NCBI RefSeq assembly: GCF_019145435.1
Contig: NZ_JAHSTS010000002.1
Location: 248,001-312,000, forward strand
DNA length: 64,000 nucleotides
Direction of reading: 5' to 3'
DNA from: Pseudomonas ekonensis
Lineage (GTDB): Bacteria > Pseudomonadota > Gammaproteobacteria > Pseudomonadales > Pseudomonadaceae
In this document: positions 32,463 to 40,743 of the stretch, in pieces
How positions within the stretch are numbered: position 1 is the stretch's first letter
How the letters are laid out: each line of letters begins with the position of its first letter
Program-made: the position numbers and the translations under genes
Notes under the pieces: generated by a model
What the model was told of the DNA's origin: nothing
What the model saw: the letters and a program-made list of their open reading frames with translations, nothing else
Databases searched by the model: none

Positions 32463-32468
32463 GCCTTC

Positions 32469-32496
32469 GCCCCATCCGCCTGCGGGTGGATGGGGC
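32469..32496. repeat. GC-rich hairpin before csgB
   Basis: GCCCCATCC and GGATGGGGC form a long stem (with GCC/GGT extensions) seven bases after the upstream stop. No T-run follows, so it may stabilise or attenuate the transcript between the secreted-protein genes and csgB, or act as an RNA end barrier. Confidence 0.5.
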
Positions 32497-32533
32497 AAGC
32501 CCCCGGACCGCCTGAACGACACAGGACAACGCC

Positions 32534-32995
32534 ATGAACACGCCGACCGCCGCCCTGCTGTGCCTGCTCGCCCTGTGCGGCGGTGCGGGCGCGCGCGCCG
32601 ACGACCTGATGGACAACGATGACCTGGCCCCCTCGGCCGACCTCGGCGAACTGCCCCCACCTGTGGGCCAGCAAGCGCTGATCGATCAGAACGGCCAGGC
32701 CAACATCGCCCTGCTCTCGCAGAACGGTCAGTCGCTGCTGGGGCGGATCGTGCAGTCGGGCAGTAACCAGGAGGCGTACATCCTGCAACAGGGCAGCGAC
32801 CTGATGGCGCAGATCACCCAGAACGGTTCCGGCAACGCCGCCTCGATCACCCAGACCGGCAGCCATAACCGCGCGCAGATTTCGCAGAACGGCAACAACA
32901 ACGACGCCAGCATCGAGCAGGCCGGCACGGGGCTGCAAAGCGCCGTGACCCAGTCGGGCAACGGCATGAGCGTCTCGGTCAGGCAATACCGCTAA
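32534..32995 (+). CDS. csgB: Curlin minor subunit CsgB-like (amyloid nucleator)
   Basis: 153 aa with a signal peptide ending ...GGAGARA. The mature region has five curlin repeats of the type QxGxxNxAxxxQ (IDQNGQANIALLSQNG, ITQNGSGNAASITQTG, ISQNGNNNDASIEQAG). The C-terminal repeat has the divergent, basic end (MSVSVRQYR) seen in CsgB proteins that hold it at the cell surface. It lies 27 bp before the major subunit gene. The likely role is nucleation of CsgA fibres outside the cell. Confidence 0.85.
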   Translation: MNTPTAALLCLLALCGGAGARADDLMDNDDLAPSADLGELPPPVGQQALIDQNGQANIALLSQNGQSLLGRIVQSGSNQEAYILQQGSDLMAQITQNGSGNAASITQTGSHNRAQISQNGNNNDASIEQAGTGLQSAVTQSGNGMSVSVRQYR

Positions 32996-33022
32996 AGCAC
33001 TGCAATCATCGGAGAGTTCATC

Positions 33023-34474
33023 ATGTTCAAATTGACGCCCCTCACCGCCGCCATCCTGGTCATGATCAGTGCCCAGGCCATGGCCGACGACAGCCTTTCC
33101 ACCCAAAGCCAGGCCGGCACCGCCAACATCGCCGATGTGAAGCAGACCCAGGCGCCGTTCAGCACCGCCACCCAGACCCAGCTCGGCGAAGGCAACAACG
33201 CCGCCGCCGTGCAGGACCACGCCACCAGCACCATCACCCAGGACGCGGTCGGCGACTACAACGCCGGCTACGCCGAACAGCTCTACGAAGACAACGGCAC
33301 CATCACCCAACAACAGGTCGGCGCCTTCAACACCGCCCACGCCAGCCAGTCCCTGGGCTTCGGTTCGCCCAACACGGCGCTGCAGCAACAGCAAGGCAGC
33401 GGCAACTTCTCGTTCATCTACCAGGACTCGCAGAACGGCAGCGAAGGCAAGACCTTCCAGTACGGCGACAGCAACGAAGCCAACATCGAGCAACTGTATG
33501 AAGGCAGCGGCAACAGCTCGGTGATCACTCAGTACGGCACCGCCAACTACGGCACCGCCGAGCAGGTCACCCACAACGGCGGCACGATCGGCATCAACCA
33601 GGCCGGCGACTCCAACTACGCCTACGGCGACCAGCGCAACGGCACCGGCGGCACCATCACCATCAACCAGTTCGGCACCCTCAACGGCACCGAAATCTGG
33701 CAGGACTCGCAACTGGCGAGCCAGGCCACCGTCAACCAGTACGGCGACGGCAACGAAACCGTGGTGGACCAGAGCTACGGCGAAAACAACACCGCCGCCG
33801 TCACCCAGGTCGGCAACCTCAACGCCATCTACGCCGACCAGTTCGAGTCGGTCAATTCGACGCTGGCGCTTTACCAGGTGGGCAACGGCAACGTCCACTT
33901 CACCTACCAGAACGGCGACGGCCATGTGCTCAACGCCACATCAGCGGGCAACGACAACAAGGTCTACGCCAGCGACTGGAAAGGCCCGCAACGCGGCGGC
34001 CAGTTCGGCAGCAACCAGCGCGCCACGGTCACCCAGGCCGGCAACGGCAACATCGCCAGCTTCAAGCAGGACGGCGTCGGCCACACCATGACCACGAACC
34101 AGACGGGCACCGGCAACAAGACCACCGTCAGCCAGGCCGAGTCCTACAACGAGCTGTACTTCGACCAGAACGGCAGCGACAACATCCTCATCGCCGACCA
34201 GCGCGGCACCACCAACCTGATCCAGGGCTCGTCGAACGGCTCGGGCAACAGCGCCGAATTCGACCAGTCCGGCTCCGGCAACCAGGCCTACACCACGCAG
34301 CTCTACGGCAGCGACAACCAGATCAGCGTGAAACAGGCCGACACTATGAACGTGGCGTACGTGACCCAGGGCGGCACCGGGAACATCGCCACCGTGGACC
34401 AGAGCGGGATGACCCAGACGGCGAACATTCAGCAGTTCGGGTCGGCGAACCAGGCGACGGTGTTGCAGCAGTAA
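33023..34474 (+). CDS. csgA: Oversized curlin major subunit CsgA-like
   Basis: 483 aa, about three times E. coli CsgA (151 aa). After the signal peptide (ILVMISAQAMA) it consists of about 19-20 imperfect ~22-residue curlin repeats: NQYGDGNETVVDQSYG, TQVGNLNAIYADQFE, TQAGNGNIASFKQDG, NQTGTGNKTTVSQAE and so on. The Gln/Asn ladder and gly turns of beta-helical amyloid strands are kept. The final repeat ends in GSANQATVLQQ. It should be exported through CsgG and polymerise into surface amyloid. A GGAGAG site precedes the ATG; a terminator follows. Confidence 0.87.
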   Translation: MFKLTPLTAAILVMISAQAMADDSLSTQSQAGTANIADVKQTQAPFSTATQTQLGEGNNAAAVQDHATSTITQDAVGDYNAGYAEQLYEDNGTITQQQVGAFNTAHASQSLGFGSPNTALQQQQGSGNFSFIYQDSQNGSEGKTFQYGDSNEANIEQLYEGSGNSSVITQYGTANYGTAEQVTHNGGTIGINQAGDSNYAYGDQRNGTGGTITINQFGTLNGTEIWQDSQLASQATVNQYGDGNETVVDQSYGENNTAAVTQVGNLNAIYADQFESVNSTLALYQVGNGNVHFTYQNGDGHVLNATSAGNDNKVYASDWKGPQRGGQFGSNQRATVTQAGNGNIASFKQDGVGHTMTTNQTGTGNKTTVSQAESYNELYFDQNGSDNILIADQRGTTNLIQGSSNGSGNSAEFDQSGSGNQAYTTQLYGSDNQISVKQADTMNVAYVTQGGTGNIATVDQSGMTQTANIQQFGSANQATVLQQ

Positions 34475-34491
34475 GGGTTGGGCGTAATAAC

Positions 34492-34523
34492 AGCCGCGAT
34501 TGCGTTGAGCGATCGCGGCTTTT
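34492..34523 (+). terminator. Rho-independent terminator after csgA
   Basis: AGCCGCGAT and ATCGCGGCT form a 9-bp stem closed by an 11-nt loop and followed by TTTT. It ends the csgBA transcript. Confidence 0.8.
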
Positions 34524-34538
34524 CCATGCCCGAAACAC

Positions 34539-34617
34539 CTGTGGAAACGAGCCTGCTCGCGATGAACGAAAACACGGAGTGACTGACACCCATCTGTTTC
34601 AGGTCGGCTCCTACAGA
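34539..34617. repeat. REP pair between csgA terminator and toxin-antitoxin genes
   Basis: CCTGTGGAAACGAGCCTGCTCGCGATGA is a REP variant; CGGCTCCTACAGAAGA is the start of an opposing half REP. The rest of 34475-34809 shows no gene that I can support. Confidence 0.55.
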
Positions 34618-34809
34618 AGAATGCGAGATTCGCGAACAATGCGGATTTTTCCGACCGAATTTGCAGGTTGCCCCTCGGAAGTGCGCCGTCCAGGATCGTC
34701 AGGCATCCATCTCAACCTCACGGAGCGTCTCCCCATGCAACTCATCCCGTCAGCGACGACAGCGTGCCCGTTACCGAATAGACTGCCGGGCATTGCGCCC
34801 GGAGGCCCT

Positions 34810-35016
34810 ATGACCGACCCGAACCTCATCGACCCGCTGTGCCCAGTCGTTTCAGACCTTGAGCCTGAAGAGCAGGCGGCCAGTTATGACCGGTGGTTCA
34901 GGGCCGAGGTGCAGGCGTCCATCGACGATCCGCGCCCGAACATTCCGCATGACGAAGTAATGGCCGAGTTGCATGCCTTGGTCAATGCGAACAGCAATGG
35001 CTTCGAAGCCGATTGA
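34810..35016 (+). CDS. Antitoxin of a ParE/RelE-type module
   Basis: 68 aa. The tail SYDRWFRAEVQASIDDPRPNIPHDEVMAEL is the common C-terminus of RelB/StbD-like antitoxins, whose disordered end wraps the toxin. It overlaps the toxin start by 20 bp, typical of these operons. The ATG at 34810 has a GGAGG site 5 nt upstream; an earlier frame extension has no site. It should neutralise the toxin and repress the pair. Confidence 0.8.
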   Translation: MTDPNLIDPLCPVVSDLEPEEQAASYDRWFRAEVQASIDDPRPNIPHDEVMAELHALVNANSNGFEAD

Positions 35017-35290
35017 ATGGAGGCCCGAAGCGCGGGCCAAACTGGTGCGAATTCTTGAGTACATCACCGAAAGGCATAGAGGAGCAGCCATAGAGCTCAC
35101 CAGAGCCATTGGCTCGGCTGCCTCAAAACTGCCTGATCATCCCCATCTCTATCGCCCAGGCAGGATCACCGGCACCCGAGAAATCGTTGTTCATCCTAGT
35201 TATCTCGTCGTTTACCGAGTGACGGACCGAATCGAGATACTGAACGTCCTGCATGCCCGGCAGGAATATCCACGGCGACATACCCTTTAA
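34997..35290 (+). CDS. ParE/RelE-family toxin
   Basis: 97 aa. It shows the family pattern: WRPEARAKLVRILEYITERH at the N-terminus, LPDHPHLYRPGRITGTREIVVHPSYLVVYRV in the middle and IEILNVLHARQEYP at the end (the ParE VLRVxHARQ motif). ParE toxins poison gyrase; RelE toxins cut mRNA. The LHARQ ending favours a ParE-like fold. The start is chosen by overlap with the antitoxin gene. Confidence 0.85.
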   Translation: MASKPIEWRPEARAKLVRILEYITERHRGAAIELTRAIGSAASKLPDHPHLYRPGRITGTREIVVHPSYLVVYRVTDRIEILNVLHARQEYPRRHTL

Positions 35291-35302
35291 CCATTTGACC
35301 TG

Positions 35303-35340
35303 CCCCTGTGGCGAAGGAGCTTTTCGAATCGCCACAGGGG
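35303..35340. terminator. Perfect 12-bp inverted repeat after toxin gene
   Basis: CCCCTGTGGCGA and TCGCCACAGGGG enclose a 14-nt loop. The sequence resembles a Pseudomonas REP variant and may end the toxin-antitoxin transcript, though no T-run follows. Confidence 0.5.
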
Positions 35341-35372
35341 ATCCTGCTCGCCTTGCCGTCAGGTCAACGCAT

Positions 35373-35744
35373 TCAGGTCTTAGGCTCGACGTTGTCCAGC
35401 GCCTGACCCACCGCCACCTCACTCAACATCACCAGCTGCGCGATGCCCAACGCGGTGCGGCGGTGACCGTTGTCCAGGGTGGCGGCGAAGTTGTTGAGCA
35501 TCTCCGAGGCCGAGCCCAGGTTCTCGCTGGCGTTGGCCAGCAGGGATTCGGTGTCGTAGACCGGGTTGGGCAGGTACATGGGATCCGCATCGCTGGGGGT
35601 GGCCATGATCCGGGCGGCCGGGTTGAGGTAGTGGTCGAGGGCGCGTTCCGCGGCTTCGTTGAGCTTGCGGGAGTCGATGGATTCGTAGGGGGATGCGGGG
35701 TCGGTGGTGGGGGTTACGGGAGGGTTGGGTGTGGGTTTGAACAT
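35373..35744 (-). CDS. DUF6124/DUF3077-type Pseudomonas protein
   Basis: 123 aa, opening MFKPTPNPPVTP, the hallmark of a small family abundant in Pseudomonas. It is helical (RKLNEAAERALDHYL; TESLLANASENLGSASEMLNNFA; RRTALGIAQLVMLSEVAVGQALD) without signal or membrane segment. No function is established to my knowledge. It is transcribed away from the IS element and has a long, repeat-bearing leader. Confidence 0.75.
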   Translation of the reverse strand: MFKPTPNPPVTPTTDPASPYESIDSRKLNEAAERALDHYLNPAARIMATPSDADPMYLPNPVYDTESLLANASENLGSASEMLNNFAATLDNGHRRTALGIAQLVMLSEVAVGQALDNVEPKT

Positions 35745-35821
35745 GGTGTCTTACTCTGTTTGATGAGTCGGAGCTGGCCCATTCGGTTTCCGGACGAAGG
35801 GGAGGCAGCTGTACGCAGGTT

Positions 35822-35960
35822 GGAAACCCGGGAAACAGAGAAACCCGGACGACCCGAAGGCCCCCCACGCACAGCCGCCATAACAGAGTGCACACCCAAA
35901 AGGTGCGCAAGCATACGTCATGAAGGGCGACTGCTGCGTTCTGTTTTACCCGGGGTTTCC
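35822..35960 (-). promoter_or_regulatory. Possible structured leader of the DUF6124 gene
   Basis: GGAAACCCGGG (35822-35832) can pair with CCCGGGGTTTCC (35949-35960) across ~116 nt, and a second AAACCCGG lies inside. The region is non-coding and upstream of the gene; 35961-36130 shows nothing recognisable. Confidence 0.35.
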
Positions 35961-36130
35961 AATCCCGATCGCTTAACTCAGCGACAGACACAGGCTAGGG
36001 CCCGGCCTTCCGAGGGACAACCTGAAAACCTTGTGGGAAGGATCCGCGAATCAGCAACATCCATTAAACAATCCAGAACTGAAATGCAGTCTGACGGTGG
36101 ATGTCTCGGCCGAGGACTGGTTGGCTGTCA

Positions 36131-36274
36131 GGCCGCCATCGCCAGCAGACTGGCCCCCACAAGGAATCGGGTGCAGTCAGGTAGAAGTTGGTCGGCTGTC
36201 AGGCCGCCATCGCGGGCAAGCCCGCTCCCACAGTGTTCCGGGGTGTGCACACCTATCCCTGTAGGAGCCAGCCT
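36131..36274. repeat. REP cluster, left part, interrupted by the IS element
   Basis: Two inverted REPs (GCCATCGCCAGCAGACTGGCCCCCAC and GCCATCGCGGGCAAGCCCGCTCCCAC) are followed by GTAGGAGCCAGCCT, half of a third. The missing half (AGCCTGCTGGCGATGG) resumes right of the IS at 37516. Confidence 0.8.
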
Positions 36275-36309
36275 GAACTGGTCAAGTAATCCTGGACACC
36301 GATTACGGT

Positions 36310-37451
<1,142 letters not shown>

Positions 37452-37515
37452 ACACCTCAGATTTGGGCGCCATCATAGCGCCCGATTGAGGTGTCCAGAA
37501 TTATTAGGCCAGTTC

Positions 37516-37585
37516 AGCCTGCTGGCGATGGCGTCGGTCCGGACACCGCAGGCCCTGGTCAAGACAGTTGCTCCCACAGAGGATG
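37516..37585. repeat. REP cluster, right part
   Basis: AGCCTGCTGGCGATGG completes the REP split by the IS; GTTGCTCCCACAGAGG is an opposing half. The remaining bases to 37669 hold no gene; a short GAGAGCC/GAGCCGA direct repeat (37624-37659) is seen. Confidence 0.75.
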
Positions 37586-37669
37586 GGGTGGTTCGGTAGC
37601 GGTCAGGCAGGCCCTCACGGTCGAGCGGTCGAGCCGAGAGCCGAGAGCCGAGAGCCGCCAAGCCCAAGC

Positions 37670-38530
37670 TCATTCGGCCTGCGGATCCACCTTGTTCTGC
37701 GTCAGGTACCGGTTCAGCGTCTCGTCCTGCGAAGGCACCGAGTTGTCTCCCGCCACCTGCCACAACCGCCGCTCGATGCCCTGCGCCAGCAAATGCCCCA
37801 CCGCCGCCTCGATCGCCGACAGCACGCAGAGCTGAGCCGGTTCGTTGGTGGTGTAGCCGACCTCGGCTTCCAGCAGCTTCTTGAACTCGATGAACTTGAA
37901 CACTCCGGCGCTGCGGCCCACGGAGTAGATGGTCTTGCTGGTCATCACGTTGGCCAGCACCTGACCGCTGCGAACGTCCACCGCCCGCAGGTTGACGGTC
38001 ACCTGGTCGACCCGGTACTCGCGGGACAGGTCGATCCCCAGGTAACGCGCCCCTTCCCCGCCGCTGCGCACGTTGGTGTCGTAGGCGATGATCCCGCCTT
38101 CGAGCATCATGTTCGCCGCCTGCAACGGCGGCAGCTCGCCCTGGATGTTCACCGGGGTGTTGGGCTTTTTCTGCGAGGCGCGGATGATCTTGCGCTCGGT
38201 CAGCAGGTTCTGCAGCCCTTCGCGTTCCAGCACCACGAACCAGCCGCTGGCCTGCAAGGCGTCCATCAACATGCTCGCCGCACCCTGGGTGACGCTGGTG
38301 GAGAACGAGCTGGCCGGGGTCGGCTTGTACTGTCCGGTCTGGTCACGGAAGCCGTACACCACCGCCATCAGGCGGCCCTTGGGCCGCGGCATCTTCAGCA
38401 GGTCGTAGTAGGTCGAGGCCCTGGGGGTCAGGGTCGGGGTTTCGGTGTCCTGCTCGGCCGGCACCGGCTCGCGCAGACCACACCCTTGCAATGCCGCCAA
38501 CATCAGCCCTAGCGCAATTATTTTTTTCAT
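37670..38530 (-). CDS. csgG: CsgG curli secretion pore lipoprotein
   Basis: 286 aa, close to E. coli CsgG (277). A lipobox (LAALQGC, Cys17 region) is followed by the CsgG domain: MAVVYGFRDQTGQYKP, GAASMLMDALQASGWFVVLEREGLQNLLTERKI, MMLEGGIIAYDTNVRSGGEGARYLGI and YRVDQVTVNLRAVDVRSGQVL. The nonameric outer-membrane channel exports CsgA/CsgB. The ATG at 38530 has a GGAG site. It is the last gene of the secretion operon; the 3' side meets the REP/IS region. Confidence 0.92.
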   Translation of the reverse strand: MKKIIALGLMLAALQGCGLREPVPAEQDTETPTLTPRASTYYDLLKMPRPKGRLMAVVYGFRDQTGQYKPTPASSFSTSVTQGAASMLMDALQASGWFVVLEREGLQNLLTERKIIRASQKKPNTPVNIQGELPPLQAANMMLEGGIIAYDTNVRSGGEGARYLGIDLSREYRVDQVTVNLRAVDVRSGQVLANVMTSKTIYSVGRSAGVFKFIEFKKLLEAEVGYTTNEPAQLCVLSAIEAAVGHLLAQGIERRLWQVAGDNSVPSQDETLNRYLTQNKVDPQAE

Positions 38531-38559
38531 GTCCTGCACTCCCCGGAACGCTCATCCCG

Positions 38560-38991
38560 TCATGGGTTGAGGCCGTTAACCTGAATTTCCGAAACCTCAC
38601 CGGTCGCTCGGTCGGTCACTTCAATGCTCAGTGCCCCGGAGTCGTCGATGACGTTGACGATGAATGCGTCGGTGGACAGGCTCCCCGTGTTGCCGGTGGA
38701 GATGTTGTCCAGCAGCTGCCCCAGCAACCGTGACTGCAATTGGCTGGTGAAGCGCTCCAGCGCCGAGGTGCCGGCCACGGTCGTGCGGCGCTTGAGGTCC
38801 GGATCGTCGTGGTCGTTCTGGGCCTGGGCGTTGTTGAGCAGCCAGGTGCCGTTGAGCGGGTTGCCGCCGAACGACGGGTTGACCGGCGTGTAGACCAGTT
38901 CGGTGGCCTGGACGGCGGCGCAGCCGGCCAGCCCGATCAGCCATCCCGCGATCCAGGGTGCGCGGCGCCGTGAGAACGTTGTCGTGTTCAT
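38560..38991 (-). CDS. csgF: CsgF curli assembly factor
   Basis: 143 aa, near the usual 138. Mature start TELVYTPVNPSFGGNPLNGTWLLNNAQAQND is the conserved CsgF head that plugs into the CsgG pore. It ends with a small beta domain (FIVNVIDDSGALSIEVTDRATGE). CsgF anchors CsgB at the exit of the channel. Its ATG overlaps the csgE stop (ATGA). Confidence 0.9.
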   Translation of the reverse strand: MNTTTFSRRRAPWIAGWLIGLAGCAAVQATELVYTPVNPSFGGNPLNGTWLLNNAQAQNDHDDPDLKRRTTVAGTSALERFTSQLQSRLLGQLLDNISTGNTGSLSTDAFIVNVIDDSGALSIEVTDRATGEVSEIQVNGLNP

Positions 38992-39380
38992 AGTTCGTCC
39001 TTCTCAAGGTCGGTGGTGTCCTGCAACAAGGCCTCCAGCTTGCGCTGGACAACCTGGCGTCGAACCCAGTCGGCGGCCTCGTAGGCCTCGTCCTTCAGTT
39101 CCACGGTGTTCGGCGGCAGGAAGCGCCGATAGACCAGGCGTTGCTGATATTCCACGGTCACCAGGCTGCCCCAGCGCGCGTCGGGCCGCTCGCGCACCAC
39201 CAGGTTGAAGTCCATGGGGCTGGTGTCGCGCAGGCGTTCGCTGAACAGGTAGTAGAAGTCGTGGCCGATGTGCGAGATCGTGTCGTCGACGATGAATCCC
39301 ATCATTTCGTCTTCTTCGCCGGCCTGGGCGCAGCACGCCGCCAGGGCAAGGATCAGCGCGCAACAGAACCGGCCGTTCAT
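38988..39380 (-). CDS. csgE: CsgE curli secretion specificity factor
   Basis: 130 aa, like CsgE (129). After a signal peptide (ALILALAACCAQA): GFIVDDTISHIGHDFYYLFSERL, NLVVRERPDARWGSLVTVEYQQRLVYRRFLPP and the terminal QVVQRKLEALLQDT, all typical. CsgE gates the periplasmic face of CsgG and delivers CsgA. Its ATG overlaps the stop of the upstream pseudopilin gene (ATGA), so curli export is translationally coupled to the type II-like secretion operon. Confidence 0.9.
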   Translation of the reverse strand: MNGRFCCALILALAACCAQAGEEDEMMGFIVDDTISHIGHDFYYLFSERLRDTSPMDFNLVVRERPDARWGSLVTVEYQQRLVYRRFLPPNTVELKDEAYEAADWVRRQVVQRKLEALLQDTTDLEKDEL

Positions 39381-39916
39381 GGCTGCAGCGCCTGCGGCAG
39401 GGCCGACGGGTTCCTGGCCGGGCCGTTGGTGCCGTCGAGGAAGGCCTTTTCGGCGACGAACTGCCAGTCCGAGTAGCGGGTCATGCCTTCGAAGTCCGAC
39501 CACTGCGCCGGGAAGTCCGCCTGCTTGAGCGGCGTCTCGGTGGAGGGGCTGTTGATTCCGGTGATGCGCCCGTCGAAACCCCGTTGCAGCGCCCATTCGC
39601 CGCCGCCCACCGGGTCCGGGTACAACCGGCGCAGGTGGTGCCGGGGCTCGGGAAAACGCTCGTCCTGCAACAGGTCCGCCAGCTCCTTGGGGTACTGCGC
39701 CAGCCCCGGCGAACTGCGGTAGTAGCTGCGCAGGGCCTGGGCGTACTGGCTGCCCACCCACAGCAATTGCTTCTCGCGGTCGCGCCGCGACACCGTCGAC
39801 CACAGCTCGCCGGCGCTGGCCAGGCCCATGCCCATCAGCACGATCAGGAACAGCACGCCCAGGTAGGTGAACCCGCCCTGCCCCGCGCGCTCACCACTCC
39901 GAATACTGGCTGCCAT
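39377..39916 (-). CDS. Pseudopilin-like protein lacking Glu5
   Basis: 179 aa. A type III prepilin leader ends in GQGG with mature start FTYLGVLFLIVLMGMGLASAGELW. The +5 residue is Gly rather than the usual Glu, as in tip-type (GspK-like) pseudopilins, though it is much shorter than GspK. The rest includes REKQLLWVGSQYAQALRSYY, seen in type II/IV pilin-like operon proteins. It overlaps the previous pseudopilin gene by 26 bp. ATG 39916 is preferred over GTG 39919. Confidence 0.78.
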   Translation of the reverse strand: MAASIRSGERAGQGGFTYLGVLFLIVLMGMGLASAGELWSTVSRRDREKQLLWVGSQYAQALRSYYRSSPGLAQYPKELADLLQDERFPEPRHHLRRLYPDPVGGGEWALQRGFDGRITGINSPSTETPLKQADFPAQWSDFEGMTRYSDWQFVAEKAFLDGTNGPARNPSALPQALQP

Positions 39917-40265
39917 CACGCGCCCTCCCGGTGGCTCCGCTCTTGATGTCGGCCACGCCGCCCGCCACGCCGTCCGGCGGCGCGACCAGCACCCATTGAT
40001 CCTTGCGCTCGGTGATCGGGTCGAGCGGCGCGTTGCGCAGGTAACGCAGCTCCACCAATTGGTCGATCGAGTCGGGGTAGCGCCCGGTGTCGCCGTAGTA
40101 GTGGTCCAGCGCCTCGCGCATGGCCGACAGGCTCTGGCGCAGGGTGGTTTCCTTCGAGGCCTCGAGGCTGTTGAAGTAGCGCGGCAAGGCGATGGTCATC
40201 AGGGTCGCGATGATCGCCATCACCACCATCAGTTCCAGCAAGGTAAAGCCCTGTTCCCGGCGCAT
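39891..40265 (-). CDS. Type II secretion pseudopilin (GspG-like)
   Basis: 124 aa. The prepilin cleavage motif MRREQG-FTLLELMVVMAIIATL has Glu5. The globular part (SLSAMREALDHYYGDTGRYPDSIDQLVELRYLRNAPLDPIT) matches GspG-like pseudopilins that use a helical spine and a calcium-type C-terminal loop. It probably builds or caps the piston fibre. The start lies 5 nt after the stop of the upstream pseudopilin gene. Confidence 0.83.
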   Translation of the reverse strand: MRREQGFTLLELMVVMAIIATLMTIALPRYFNSLEASKETTLRQSLSAMREALDHYYGDTGRYPDSIDQLVELRYLRNAPLDPITERKDQWVLVAPPDGVAGGVADIKSGATGRARDGSQYSEW

Positions 40266-40270
40266 GAGGT

Positions 40271-40741
40271 TCACCACTCGCGGTAGGCGATGCCGTTGAG
40301 GCCCTTGCCCCGCGCCTTGGAGTAGACGTCGAACACGTCTTCGCCGTCGCGCGGGTTCTGGGCCGAACTGTTGTAGGCGCGCAGCCCCCAACCCCCTTCG
40401 TCGTCACGTTTGGCCGGCACCAGCGGGTCACGCGGGATGCGGCGCAGGAAGTAGAACTTGGCGCCCTTGGCGCTGCGCACGTCGCGCACGCCGTCCACCA
40501 GCACCTTGAGGTTCGGCGGGTAGCCGCTGCTGTTGAGCGACTTCTCGATGTAGCCGGCGTCGAAGGCCCGCTTGTAGGCATCGATGCCGTCGCGGATCTG
40601 GTACAGCGCCGTGCGCAGTTCCTGCTCCTTGCCCCGGCGCACCAGGGTCTCGGTCAGCGGCGCGGCCATGCCCGCCAGCAGGCCGATCAGGGCCAGCGTC
40701 ACCACGACTTCGATCAGGGTGAAACCGCGCTCGGTGTTCAT
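40271..40741 (-). CDS. Type II secretion pseudopilin (GspG-like)
   Basis: 156 aa. Leader MNTERG-FTLIEVVVTLALIGLLAGM with Glu5. The body has LRTALYQIRDGIDAYKRAFDAGYI and FYFLRRIPRDPLVP, which match GspG-type pseudopilins of compact secretion systems. It is one of three tandem pilin-like genes, with a further GspG 20 kb away. The ATG lies 2 nt after the secretin stop. Confidence 0.83.
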   Translation of the reverse strand: MNTERGFTLIEVVVTLALIGLLAGMAAPLTETLVRRGKEQELRTALYQIRDGIDAYKRAFDAGYIEKSLNSSGYPPNLKVLVDGVRDVRSAKGAKFYFLRRIPRDPLVPAKRDDEGGWGLRAYNSSAQNPRDGEDVFDVYSKARGKGLNGIAYREW

Positions 40742-40743
40742 GA

